Shown piece by piece: positions 24,601-36,137 of a stretch of DNA of 64,000 nucleotides. Each line of letters begins with the position of its first letter. Within the stretch, counting starts at the first letter, position 1. Location of the stretch: NCBI RefSeq assembly GCF_001659605.2, contig NC_035172.2:21063973-21127972 (forward strand). Direction: 5' to 3'. The notes beneath the pieces were generated by a model. That model did not search any database and was not told the origin of the DNA. It was given only the letters and a program-made list of their open reading frames with translations. The position numbers were made by a program, and so were the translations under genes. Origin of the DNA: Manihot esculenta (Eukaryota; Streptophyta; Magnoliopsida; Malpighiales; Euphorbiaceae).

Positions 24601-27600
24601 AGAAACCCCTGACAACCCCTCCTAAGCAAACGACGAGCCTGAAGGGCTGAAATCAAACCTCTGGGTGTACCCCTCCTGTCTCCTCTGAAGACACACTCTG
24701 ACCCATCCTGGTCTCTGAGACTAACTACCTTCTCTCTACAGTCCAAAGTCGCACCATATGCAGATAACCAATCCATCCCTAGAATGACATCAAAATCTGT
24801 CAAATCTAGAACCACAAGGTCAGCTGGAAGGCATCTACCCTCAATGAACACTGGACTGAAACGACAGACTGACACTGCCACTGATGGGTCACACTTGGAT
24901 CCACTGACCCAGAGAGGATACTCTAACTCAGAAATCATCACACCCAACCTCTTTATGGCTCTTGAAGCAACAAAGGAATGAGAAGCACCGGGGTCCATCA
25001 AAGCATACACATCGGAACACCCTATGATGAGATTACCTGACACCACTGTGTTCGACGTGTTAGCCTCCTCCTGTGTCACCGTGAAAATCCGTGCTGGGGC
25101 TACCAGATTTCCACCTCGGGAACCTGCTGCTGAAGTAGAGGCTGCCCTTCTCCTTCTACCTCTGCCACTACTCTGCGGCATGGCTGGAGCCGCTGGCTGT
25201 ACTACACTGCTTGAACTCATCTGCTGGGATGGTGCAAAAGTCACCTGAGGACACTCCCGAGCAAAATGCCCTTCCTGTCCACATCGAAAGCAGGCTGACG
25301 ATCCCAACTGACAAGCTCCCCTGTGTGGTCTCCCACATCTCCTACATACTAGACTGCTTGCGCTAGAGCTTGAGCCACTACCTATTCCCAGACCAGACTT
25401 GACTTTACTCCAGAACTTACTCTTTGTTCCTTTTGCTCTATCCCATCTTTTGCTACCTGAAACTGCTGCACTGGGGGCCTTAGAACCCGAAGCCTGTGCC
25501 TTTGACTGTCTCTGACTATTGGCACTTGCTTCCATTTTCCTGGCTGCATCCACTATCGAGTGGAAACTCTCCTTTTCTGCTGGAAGAATCAAGGAAGAAT
25601 ACCTGGGATGAAGTCTCATAGTGTATCTCCTTGCCTTCTTCTGATCAGTATCATAGGCTTGACCCACATACTGAAGCAAATCCAGAAACTTATCTGTAAA
25701 CTCGTCAACACTCATCTCATCTGTCTGTCTCAACTGCTCAAATTCTATGACTTTCATCTCCCTGGAGCTATCAGGAAAAGCCCACCCTGCAAACTCATTG
25801 GCGAACTCGCCCCATGACATGCTGTCACTCCTGGGCTCTATATAATTCTTAAACCATTCTCGAGCTTTCTTACACTTCAGTGTAAACCCCGCCATCTCAA
25901 TGGCTCTACTATCATCAGCTCCCAATTCACTAGTTATCATCCTAACTGATCTGAGGCATTCAAATGGATCATCTCTCGTGTTGTATTTAGGCGCATCCAA
26001 TTTCAGGTACTCTGTCATTTGCACTTTACCTCTAGATGAGCTAGGTTGATGTCTGTCAACAACAGGGGCTACTGGTTCTGGTGGTGGTGGTACTAGGTCA
26101 TTTAGCTCTGGGTGTGCTGCACTTGGATGAGTAGGGGAAGGTGGATACATAGGATATGGTGGATAATAGTGAGGATAAGGCATATATGGCATGTATGTAG
26201 GATATGGGGCAAAACTAGAGTACTCCGACATACCTTCCATCGGATACCCTGGGTCCTGAGGAAAGGATGGATAGCCATAACTTGAGGCCTGAACTGTAAC
26301 GACCCGAAAATCGGACCGCTACCGGCGCTAGGATCCGGGTCGACTTAAGGCCGCCGGGACCCGTAGCAAGCCTGACATAAAACCTGTAAACCTGTATAAT
26401 CCCATACATGATCAACAACATGCATAAAAATTAAAACTTTTCTTCATACATACTGTCATCAACTAACTCAACCTGTACATACTCTGATCATAAACATAAC
26501 ATAGTCCCTCTGTGGGATCTCATCAAGCCTTAAAGGCAAAACAACCTGTGTTGAGTTAGTTTACATAAACATCATAACATAAGATCATGTATATACAAAA
26601 GGGATTAACAATATATTATGGTCAAGCACAACTCTATCCTCAATGACCTCATTACTTAACATCCTGAATATTTTTACATTTCATCATAATACAATTGTCA
26701 TGTCCACAACTAACTATTACATACATATGACTTTTTCTCGTCTCGCCTTCTCTATCTATCCCGTACCTGCAAACCTGGGGGTTAGGGGAGAGGGGTGAGC
26801 TAGATGCCCAGTGAGTAGAACTATAAAAAGAATATTTAAAACATGCTATCATGAAATGCGTCACTGCACAAACAAATCACACCACGGATGGACTGATTCA
26901 AAAATCCCTCAACTCCATGCCCGGCCCTATTATGGGCACCACAGGACTTCGTATTGCCCGGCCCTATTATGGGCACCACAGGACTTCGTATTTAGAAGGC
27001 TAATGAATCATCCTAATGTCCATCCACTATCATCTATCAATACAATACAATGCGGCATAGTCGTGAATTCTAATGCAAACAACCTATAATATGATCATGA
27101 TGCATGAAGCATGATAAAAGCATTTCATTTCTTAATTTAAAAAGGTTAAGTTTAGTTCCACTCACCTCTGGCTGACTCTGACAAACTCTGTAGCAGCTGG
27201 CTCACTGCTGGGGTCCTTGGTTCCTCGGGTCCGAACCTACACAGGTGGACTCCAATGAGGGACCAAACACACATAAACATAACTCTAATATATTCCCCGA
27301 AAACCCCCTAAAACATCCTGAAAATATCACATAGAGATATGCATGAAGTGGCTGAACAGGGCACTTTCGGCGGCACCTTCGGCGGCACCTTCGGCGGCCG
27401 AAAGTCCTGGACAGAGACGAAACTCAGGTAGGTTCGGCGGCACCTTCGGCGGCCGAAAGTCCCAGACAGAGACGAAAGTCTCTTTTCGGGGGCAACTTCG
27501 GCAGCCGAAAGGCCTGCCTCCCCAGCCATGTTCGGCGGCCGAAAGTGCCTTCGGCTGCCGAACCTGGTTTCTGCCAAAGGGCAGAAACTCGGTTCCTTTG

Positions 27601-28736
27601 TGCATTTTTGCCTCCAAACTCACCAATCATGCATATATCTCAACCAAAACAAGCATACAAGTTCCTAGGGGCCTCAAAACATCAAATACCCCAACTACAA
27701 CACTTCAAGCATACTCAAACAAGCCACATTGTCCAAAAATCACATAAAACCTAACATTTGCTTAAAAACTCATACAACCCTATACATGCCATTCTACCCC
27801 ATAAAATCACTTAAAACTTACTTAAAACATGTATTGAGCTTAAGATCGGCTCTTACCTCTTGAAGATCGAGAGAGAGGCGACCTAAACTTGGAGATCCAA
27901 GAAAATGAGCTCCTGAGTTCCCAAAGCTCCAAAACTTGTTTCAAAAGTCCAAAACCTTCAATGCAAGCTTAAAACTCAAGAAAAATGGTGGGGATTTGGA
28001 GGAAAAACACTAGATTTGCAAAGGGAAGGTCGGAAGCTTGCTGTGGCCGAAAATGGGAGAAAGCTTGCCCATTTCGGCTAAGTGCCCCATTTATAGGTGG
28101 CTGGCCAGACCACGTTCGGGGGCCGAAAGTGCCTCCGCATCCATGCGATGTTCGGCGGCCGAACTTGACTTTCGGCGGCCGAAACTGGACTTCCCCAACT
28201 CATGCTTTCGGGGGCCTAACGTGCCTCCAAAACGCATGCATGTTCGGCAGCCGAACTTGACTTTCGGCGGCCGAACCTGGGTTTTCCTCCAAGGACTTTT
28301 CATGCAAAAACTCATTTAATTTCATACTTAAAATCATAAAACACATTAAAACATTTTACAAAAACATGATTCTACCCTTCTAGAGGTCTCCGACATCCGA
28401 GATTCCACCGGACGGTAGGAATTCCGATACCGGAGTCTAGCCGGGTATTACATGAACGCCTCCCTGCGACTCTCCCATACCTTCGTCAGATCTGCCTACA
28501 CTCATGCTTTCATCTCTAGACTGATCAATCTCTATAGCCTCCCTCACTTCCTCTGATCTTCCTCCTCTCACTGTACCTCTTCTGCTCTCGTCTACAGACC
28601 TTCTAGGGTCTATTGATGTACCTTCCCTGCTAGATCTTTGTGACCTTGCCCTTGGCAATGCAGGAGGACGAGCAGCTGTTCTCTCACTATCTGGTGGGAC
28701 TCCAGTCAATCGAGCTGATTGACGAGTTCCTCGCAT
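21651..28736 (-). pseudogene. gag-pol polyprotein of G1, broken by four amber stops and solo LTR S1
   Basis: gag starts at 28736 (MRGTRQSARL). S1 interrupts it at 28453, and it resumes at 26294. From 26240 a frame of 977 codons is open. It contains the capsid-like gag, a CX2CX4HX4C zinc knuckle (about 25249-25295), protease DPGASHSF (about 24975-24999), reverse transcriptase with FIDDILV (about 23979-23999) and RNase H. The HHCC finger (about 22780-22890) and catalytic core of integrase follow. A C-terminal chromodomain-like block (KVLWNHH..EECTWE) precedes the natural stop at 21651-21653. In-frame TAG codons sit at 23307-23309, 22635-22637, 22488-22490 and 22080-22082. Each replaces a Gln or Trp codon found in sister copies. 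The chromodomain and long LTRs point to the Tekay/Del group. Confidence 0.92.
26295..28452 (-). mobile_element. Solo LTR S1 inserted in the gag of G1
   Basis: A single 2.16 kb LTR runs from TGTAACGACCCG to GGGTATTACA and is flanked by TGAAC at 26290-26294 and 28453-28457. It has no internal domain, so it is the product of LTR-LTR recombination. Palindrome clusters lie at about 27362-27565 and 28112-28285, with a TATAAAT box (minus strand) around 28090-28095. A 37-bp unit beginning GCCCGGCCCTATTATGGGCA occurs twice at 26919-26992. It belongs to the G1 family but to a different subfamily. Confidence 0.93.
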
Positions 28737-28949
28737 TTTAACTCTGAAAAACACAGCACATAACATAGCATATCAACATATAGTTAACTCATCTCAATAC
28801 TGCATATGCATATCATGGCATTTTATAGCAACAAAAAGACAGGACTCAACATCCTATCCTAGTGGACATGATTTCCTATTGTGCTTGACCAACTGTACCC
28901 TCTATGAGCCCGACATTCTCTCTATAGGTCTGATCATGTGAACCTAGGG

Positions 28950-28961
28950 CTCTGATACCAA
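28950..28961 (-). other. Primer-binding site of G1 (initiator tRNA-Met)
   Basis: The minus strand reads TGGTATCAGAGC, complementary to the 3' end of plant initiator tRNA-Met. It lies two bases inside the 5' LTR of G1. Confidence 0.9.
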
Positions 28962-28963
28962 TC

Positions 28964-31213
28964 TGTAACGACCCCAAAATGGACAGTCACCGGCGCTAGG
29001 ATTCAGATCAGCTTAAGGCCGCCAGAACCCGTAGCAAGCCTGCTATACTCTCTGTGTACCTATAAATCTCATACATGATCATACATTTTCTGTGAAAATA
29101 AAAACTCATTTCCGAACCAAGGCTTAACCTGTGCATGCACTATCTCTGTACTCTGTACTCTGTACTCTATACTCTGTACTCTGTACCCCTAACTAGAGCT
29201 TGCTCTAGATGGGTTAACTCATACCTGTTAAGCCTGGTTTTTCACATATTCTGTCAAACATATACATATACAGATCATGTACATAATACAAGATTTACAA
29301 CACAACATAACTAAGTCAAGCACAACAACTAGTACATCTCTTTAATTTTACATGTCCACTCTAAGCTATTACAAACTCTTCTCTCTTTCTGTACTCTGCT
29401 GGACTTCCCTGTACACTGTATACTGAACCTGCAAGACTGGGGTTAAGGGAGTGGGATGAGCTCTATAGCCCAGTGAGTAGAACAGTAAAATACGTCATTA
29501 AAACATGATCTTATGGAATGCATCATATCACAGACAATCCACATCAAGGGTAAACCTGTCACCAAATAGTCCCAGTATTTCATACCAGGGCGTAGTCAAA
29601 GGCACCTGGATTTCCTGTCTCATATATGTATATGTGTATATAACACCTGTACTTACCATTGCTAAGGCGTAGTCAAAGGCTCCTGGACTTTACTATACCT
29701 GCCAGGGCGTAGTCAGAGGCTCCTGGACTTCTATACCTGCCAAGGCATAGTCAGAGGCTCCTGGACTTATCTCAGTGACTATTGGATCATTCAGCATTCA
29801 CCCACATCAACAAATAACGATGCAATGCAACATATTCGTGGAGTCTAATGCAAACAACCTACTATATACTCATGATGCATGAATGATGCTAAAAGTATTT
29901 CATTGTTTAATTAAAAGAATTTAGTTTAGTTCCATTCACCTCTGGCTATCTGGACTGACTCTGCAGGCTTTGTAAACTCTGGAGCAGGACTCATTGCAGC
30001 TCTCTCTGGTTCCTCTGGTCTGTGTAGGCACAAATAAACTCAAATGAGGGACCAAACTAGCTTACGAACAACTCTATTAGACTCCCCAAGAATCCCCTTA
30101 AACTCACTCTCACATTCATGCAAAGCATGCAAAAGTAAAGCTGAACAGGACACTTTCGGCGGCAGGTTCGGCAACCGAAAGTCCTCTCCAGAGACGAAAC
30201 TCATGCACCTTCGGCGGCCGAATCTCCACTTTCGACAGCTGAACCCTTTCGGGGGCAAGTTTCGGGGGCTGAAAGGCACTCTAGAGATGAAAGTCTCTAA
30301 CCTTCGGCGGCCGAAACTCCCCTCCAGAGCTAAAAGTCCAAAAGGTCGGGGGCAAGCTTGGGCAGCCGAAGCCACCTCCTCATGGGTTCGGCGGCCGAAT
30401 GTACCTTCGGCGGCCGAACCTGAGTTCATCAGCAAGGCAGAAACGTGCTCTGCCTCTCGTCAAAAGCTCCAAATCTTCCCAAACTCAAACACCTCAATTC
30501 CTCAACTTGCATACACCCAAGTATATGCTCAAAGGGGTCAAAAACAACCTAAAAACCCCAACAACACAAAACATATAACACAGAAACATGCTGTATCAAC
30601 AAAACACCAAAAACCTCACTTTTTACCCTATTCATGCATCTCTCCCCAAAACCTTCTAAAACCTTCAGAAAACATAAAAACAAGCTCAGGATCTTTACTT
30701 ACCTTTTGAAACCAAGAAGATGAACGATCCTAACGTGGAGTTTTGGAGCAACTCTCCTTCAAACTTTTCAAACTTCACAACTTTGTGTTTTTAGCTCAAA
30801 ACCTTCAAAATCCATAAAAACTCAATAAAACCTTTGCATGATTTGATGAAAACATGTAAAAAACTCAAAAAGGACAGGGTCTCACCTCAGAAAGTGAAAG
30901 AAAACGGTGATGTTTATCCTTTCAACCGACTGAGGGCCTTTTATAGGTGGCTGGCCAGACTACCTTCGGCGGCCTATCGTGAAACCGAAAGCCATGCATG
31001 TTCGGCGGCCGAATGTCAACTTCGGCGGCCGAACCTGGCTTTTCTGCCTTGGTTATTTTCTTTCAAAAACTCCTTTCATTTTAACTTGAAAACATTAACA
31101 CATACAATATGACTTTAGAAAAAACATAAATCCTACCCGTCTAACGAATGCCGACATCTTGGATTCCACCGGACGACAGGAATTCTGATGCCGGACTCGA
31201 GCCGAATATTACA
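28964..31213 (-). mobile_element. 5' LTR of G1 (right end on the plus strand)
   Basis: It matches the left LTR of G1 along its length and ends GAATATTACA. The TATA box on the minus strand is at 30939-30945, about 270 bases from the LTR start. This gives a short U3 and a leader of nearly 2 kb. Palindrome clusters lie at about 30155-30425 (transcribed part) and 30963-31035 (upstream). A GTACTCT microsatellite at about 29148-29190 is longer than in the other LTR. Confidence 0.9.
30939..30945 (-). promoter_or_regulatory. TATA box of the G1 5' LTR promoter
   Basis: TATAAAA on the minus strand sits after the conserved GGCCAGCCACC stretch. The same arrangement occurs in the LTRs of S1, G2, G5 and G3 at comparable distances from the LTR start, which supports a core promoter role. 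Confidence 0.65.
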
Positions 31214-31334
31214 AACAAAGTATTGGATGGATCCACATTGAGATCACTACATGGGTTATTGTCATAAGTGAATCTCAAAGTAGTTATGTCTTAATCCTTT
31301 GACTTGAGATTTTTATAGTTTCCAACATGAGGAC

Positions 31335-33616
31335 TGTAATACCCGGCTAGATGCCGGCATCGGAATTCTAACTTTCCGACGGAGTCTCCGTTGGAATATA
31401 GAATTTGAGGATGTCGAAGGGTTCTAAAAGGGTGAAAAAGAGGGATTTCAAAATGTGTTTAAGTGTTCTATGGTTTTAAATGCAAAGGATTGGAGGTTTG
31501 AAAGAAAAGACCAAGGGGACAAAGTGCAGGTTCGGCCGCCGAAGGATAAGTTCGGCCGCCGAACATTGCATGATTTCGCCCGCCGAAGGAGAAATTTGGC
31601 TGCCGAACGTTGTATGGTTTTGCATGCAGGTTTGGCCGCCGAAGGAGAGGCGGTCAGCCAGCTATAAAGGACCCTCAGTCGGTGAAATGGATAAGATTTG
31701 CTTCCCTTTCACTACCAGAGGTGAGTTCTTGTTCTCCTTGGATGGTTTTCATGGTTTTTCTTCAAATCTTTCAAAGTTAAGCAAGTTTTAAGTAAGTTTT
31801 ATGTTGGTTTTGAAGAGTTTAGAGCTTGGAGACTTTTGGAGTTTGGATCTCCATAACTTCAAGTTTGGAGTCACACCAGCCTTTGATCTTCAAGAGGTAA
31901 GTGTCGATCCTTATGTTTTCTAGTGTTTTATATGAGTTTTATGAAGGGAAAGGGTTAAGTTTGCATGAGGTTGCATGGTTGTGCATATTAGGGTTTATGT
32001 ACCCGTTGTGCATATTTGATGTGTTTGAGGTTGTTTGTTGGAGTTTAAGTTGTTTTAAGCTCCTTTATGCTTCTTGTATGAGTTAAGCATGGTTTGGAGA
32101 GGTTGGATACATGTTGTGGGAGTTTGGAGGTTTGGGAGGCTTGATTGTGCACGAGGCTGAGTTCTGGATGAACTCAAGTTCGGCAGCCGAAGGTATGTTC
32201 GGCCGCCGAACCCCTTGAGGAGGTGGTTTCGGCTGCCTAAACCTGCCCCCGAAAATGTGGACTTTCAGCTCTGAAGGGGGAGGTTCGGCCGCCGAAGATG
32301 CCGCCGAACATGCATGAGTTTTGGCTCTGGAGGAAGCATTCGGCCGCCGAATGTGCCGCCGAAAGTGCCCTGTCTAGCCTTCCTTTGCATGCTTTCTCTG
32401 ATTGTTCTAGGGGGTTTTTGGGGACTTGTTTAAGCGTTGGTTATGAGTTGTTTAGAGTGTGTTTGGCACCTCATTCGAGTCCACCTGTGTAGGAGCAGAC
32501 CAGAGGAACCGAGGAGGCCATCAATGTTAGCTGTTGCAGAGTCAGTTCAGCATCTGGCAGAGGTGAGTAGAACTAAACTTAAGCTTTTATGTTGAGAAAT
32601 CAAATGCTTTTAGCATATTTCATTCATCATGGATATCATGATATGTATTAGGGTGATTGCATTAGACTCACGACTATGATGCATTGCATTATTTACTGTT
32701 GGTGTGGATTGGATCCAGGCGACTTCAATAGCCCATGGATCTGTTATGTCTAGATAAGACCTATGTGAGCTCCATAGGAGGGGCCAGGCACTAGGACATG
32801 TAGTGACCTGTGAGAGCTCCTTTAGGGGCCGAGCACCGACAGAAGGAGTTTTGAGGTCATGTCTAATCCGAGATGTGAAATGTTTGTGCAGTGGCGCATT
32901 CCATAAAAGCATGTAATTAATGACCTATTTTATTGTTTCTACTCACTGGGCTCTAGTAGCTCATCCCTCTCCCTTAATCCCAGTTTTGCAGGGCCAGAGT
33001 TAGCTATGGGAAGTCAGAGGCAGTAAAAGTAAAGAGTAAAGTTATGTAATAGACTAGTGGACATGATGTAAATTAAAGGAATGTATGTTTAGTTATGTAT
33101 AGCTATGTGATATCATGTAATGGATAGAATTGTGCTTTACCCTAGTGTCTTTGCTCTAGTGTGGTGTCTGATTAATCCCTTTGTGTATGGATCCTGTTTT
33201 GCGTTTCTTGGTGAGAAATGTGTTGAACCAGGCTTACTGTCTGGCATGTTTGATGAGACGCCAGTGGGTTGTGTTTTGGGAAGAAAGGGTAACCAATCCC
33301 TTGACCCAAAAACACATCCGAAAGGGAAGAAAGGGTTCCAATCCCTTGACCCAACCGTGAGGGAAGAAAGGGTTTCAATCCCTTAACCCACAGCGGTCAG
33401 TAGTCACTGATGTAGGCCCTGAGGGCTGTTTCAGATTTGTGTATCTGAGTGATAGTAGTTACGCCTGGTAGTTTTACAGGATTGTTGTTTATGTTTGATG
33501 ATTGTATGGGATTTTTCAGGTACGCAGAGTGTTTAGTAGGCTTGCTATGGGTTCCGGCGGCCTTAAGCGGACCTGGATCCTAGCGCCGGTGGCGGTCCGA
33601 TTTTCGGGTCATTACA
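31335..33616 (+). mobile_element. Solo LTR S2 (gypsy, plus orientation) inserted in the C2 LTR
   Basis: One LTR of 2.28 kb runs from TGTAATACCCGG to CGGGTCATTACA, flanked by AGGAC at 31330-31334 and 33617-33621. No internal region is present. TATAAA is at 31663-31668. TTCGGCCGCCGAA-type palindromes cluster at about 31530-31640 and 32178-32365. A GGGAAGAAAGGGTxxCAATCCC unit recurs three times at about 33278-33391. Confidence 0.93.
33278..33391 (+). repeat. Short tandem repeat in solo LTR S2
   Basis: Three imperfect units of about 40 bases each contain GGGAAGAAAGGGT and CAATCCCTTGACCC. I did not find the same unit in the other LTRs of the window. Confidence 0.7.
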
Positions 33617-34152
33617 AGGACTATTATGTTTTGACATAACCAAACATTGTCTTTAATCGAACAATAATAAAGGTTATGATTGAGCATAGTAGAAATTATG
33701 TAGAGGATAATGAACAATCAAGATATGATTTGTTCCTCTCTCTCAGAGAGATATCTTCTGGGCCCCTCGATAAGTGTGACTGAGAAATGCATGGCCGTGC
33801 TCAAATGAATTGATAGTGTGATCAATATCATTTGATTTTTATCAGTCTACTTAGAGATCGAGAAATCATAAGTTTGAACATTATAAGTTTGACATTGACC
33901 ATGACTTATGTTCAAACTAGATATCGTGTGACAAAGGGATTAATTCATGTTCTATTTATTAGGCTTTATCGGACTATTGATCCTCATATTAGTTGGGTAG
34001 TCATAATGTCTTGCTAGAGGCCACATATGACTTATGGGCCTTGTGGGACTGGACCTATTGCCAATTAATGTGAGCCTATTGGATCACACAAAAAAACGTT
34101 GTTGATGTGCTATGTCATATTAATGGGCTAAAAGCCCAAAGCCCATTAATAT

Positions 34153-34278
34153 AATTAATAATAATAAAGTGTTATTATTATTAATCATTAATCTAATTAA
34201 TAATAATAAAGTGTTATTAATATTAATCATTAATATAATTAATAATAATAAAGTGTTATTATTATTAATCATTTATTA
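34153..34278 (+). repeat. Three-copy 42-bp AT-rich tandem repeat in the C2 LTR
   Basis: AATTAATAATAATAAAGTG recurs at 34153, 34195 and 34237, an exact period of 42 bases with few differences. Confidence 0.85.
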
Positions 34279-34310
34279 TTATGAGATAATAATATTTAAA
34301 AGATCTGCAG

Positions 34311-34628
34311 TCTATCTGTAACTGTTACAGATGAAGGACTCTATCACATAAGATATTTGAGTATCTGCGAGATTGTGATAGTGGGTTATGAACACAACTC
34401 CTTTTAGGAAAAGGAGTCTATCTGTAACTGTTACAGATGAAGGACTCCATCACATAAGATATTTGAGTATCTGCGAGATTGTGATAGTGGGTTATGAACA
34501 CAACTCCTTTTAGGAAAAGGAGTCTATCTGTAACTGTTACAGATGAAGGACTCTATCACATAAGATATTTGAGTATCTGCGAGATTGTGATAGTGGGTCA
34601 TGAACACAACTCCTTTTAAAAAAAGGAG
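34311..34628 (+). repeat. Three-copy 106-bp tandem repeat in the C2 LTR
   Basis: TCTATCTGTAACTGTTACAG starts at 34311, 34417 and 34523. The units are nearly identical and include the inverted word CTGTAACTGTTACAG. The corresponding part of C1 (from about 18750) has one diverged unit, so the amplification came after C1 and C2 separated. Confidence 0.9.
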
Positions 34629-35026
34629 TTGTGGGAAAAACACAACTCCTTTTAGGAAAAGGAGTTGTGGAAAAAACAAAAGATTGAAACATATAAATAC
34701 CCCTTCTACGAATTGTGGAAGGTGCATTTTTGAGAAAACTCAGTCTAAAAGGCTGCAGATTGTGGAGCACATAATCTATCTATCTTTGAGAGAGCTAGCA
34801 TTCTAGAAGGATAGAAGACGTTCGTGTGCATACCATAGAGGGTGTTCGTTTGAAAAGACAGCACCATTAGTCCAACATTATATCTTCTCGACGAGATTAA
34901 TAGGTTAGTCTCATATGTTTCTTGTGAATTAAACGAAGCACTCAGATTCTGAAAAAAGAAAATCAGAGAAATTTTATTTTTCCGCTGTGCCTTTGGGTTG
35001 CAATTAATCTCGGAATTTCTCAACAG

Positions 35027-35038
35027 TGGTATCAGAGC
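35027..35038 (+). other. Primer-binding site of copia element C2
   Basis: TGGTATCAGAGC begins two bases after the LTR end CTCAACA and is complementary to initiator tRNA-Met. Confidence 0.9.
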
Positions 35039-36137
35039 CAACCTGTACTTTTCGTTTAAATTAATTATGCCATGATTGATATTATATATGCGATATATGT
35101 TTATTAGAATGACATGATAATTATGAATGAATGATTAAATCTTTTATATAATTTTAATTTTTGTTAGAAAAATTAAATTAATAAAAAAAATTGGATTCAC
35201 GATGAACAGTCATCGTGAACCCAGAAAACGCTGGAGGACCAGACCATCACATGTGAAGGCCACAGGCGAGCACGCGATGGGAGGTGGTCATGTGTGCTAG
35301 CATGACCCACCTCTGATGCATGCCCGAAGCATCGGGAAGTGGCCACTTTTGTGGCTACTGAGCTCATCGTCGGACATGGCGGCGATTGCATAGGCTGCTG
35401 CTTGGTGAAGAAGCGGCAACTAGAGCTTTTTCCTGAGAAGAAGATAATGCCCTAATTACAAATCTGCCCCTGAAAATAAAAAAAAATTAATAAGAAAATA
35501 AATTTTAAATTATTTTCTTTTAGTCTTTAAATCAGATTTAAATGACTATATTTTATTATTTTGTCATATATTAGTATGAGATACTATGCATTATTGTATA
35601 TATATATATGTATGCATATAGGATGCTATAATATATATATGCAAGACAAAATAATTAAAATTAAAAGTTGAACCCTCACTATAAAATTTTAAGTTTTAAT
35701 GTCGCCCATATATTAAATACCTATTAAGAGTAAGATCGCCAAAATGCAGGTTTTGCCAAAGCAAAGTGCTTAGGTTATCCTATAAAATAGGATGAGTAAT
35801 AGTTACTCATTTATTTAATTTAGGTTGGGCTTAATTAGGCTATCAAAACGGTTTTGGACATAAGGCATTAGATGGGGTATAACATGCAATTTGACATATA
35901 ATGTCAACACCTCATAATCTAAGAGTTACATTAGATGTAATTGGGAAGGAGTTACCAACCTAAATAACTTAATTCTAAGCGTCATGCCAAAGCTGACTTA
36001 GAATTAAGTGAAATATGGATCTTAGCCCACTAAAATATTATTATAATTCTTTTGAGGGTTATATTTTAGTGGGAGATTATTATCAACTCAATATTAATTT
36101 ACTAAATTGATTATATTTGCATATTTTATAGATAATT
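35039..36137 (+). other. Untranslated leader of copia element C2
   Basis: About 1.1 kb of mostly AT-rich sequence lies between the primer-binding site and the gag start. Short open frames on either strand here show no recognisable protein. Confidence 0.6.

Larger units (their letters stand above)
19366..31213 (-). mobile_element. Complete Ty3/gypsy (Tekay/Del-like chromovirus) element G1
   Basis: Two LTRs (19366-21572 and 28964-31213) enclose a primer-binding site, one gag-pol frame and a polypurine tract, in the order expected for minus orientation. The target duplication AACAA is present at 19361-19365 and 31214-31218. The two LTRs look about 97% alike where I compared them; length differences come from short tandem repeats. 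G1 is inserted in the C2 LTR and carries solo LTR S1 in gag. It cannot be autonomous because pol has four in-frame stops. Confidence 0.93.
19120..35025 (+). mobile_element. 5' LTR of Ty1/copia element C2, split by G1 and S2
   Basis: The LTR is made of 19120-19365, 31219-31334 and 33622-35025, about 1.77 kb without the insertions. It begins TGTTAGTG and ends CTCAACA, directly before a tRNA-Met primer-binding site. The pieces join exactly when the inserted elements and one copy of each target duplication are removed. The third piece carries a 42-bp AT-rich repeat and a 106-bp repeat, each in three copies. C1 has only one copy of the 106-bp unit. Confidence 0.85.

Noticed and set aside
24975..24999. 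DPGASHSF instead of D-T/S-G at the protease active site as a lost catalytic residue
   Set aside because: The same DPG is present in G1, G2 and G3 and, as far as I recall, in other plant gypsy elements. It is a family trait rather than damage.
24784..25817. Plus-strand open frames opposite G1 gag-pol, and similar ones opposite G2, G3 and G4
   Set aside because: They are antisense to well-recognised gag-pol domains and show no conserved protein of their own.
27308..27747. Overlapping open frames rich in SAAE/RRP peptides here and in every gypsy LTR (for example 20436-20831, 30040-30709, 40818-41256, 47519-47959, 49660-50194)
   Set aside because: They are translations of the TTCGGCGGCCGAA palindrome clusters in different frames and on both strands. 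They have no conserved protein character and lie in LTRs.
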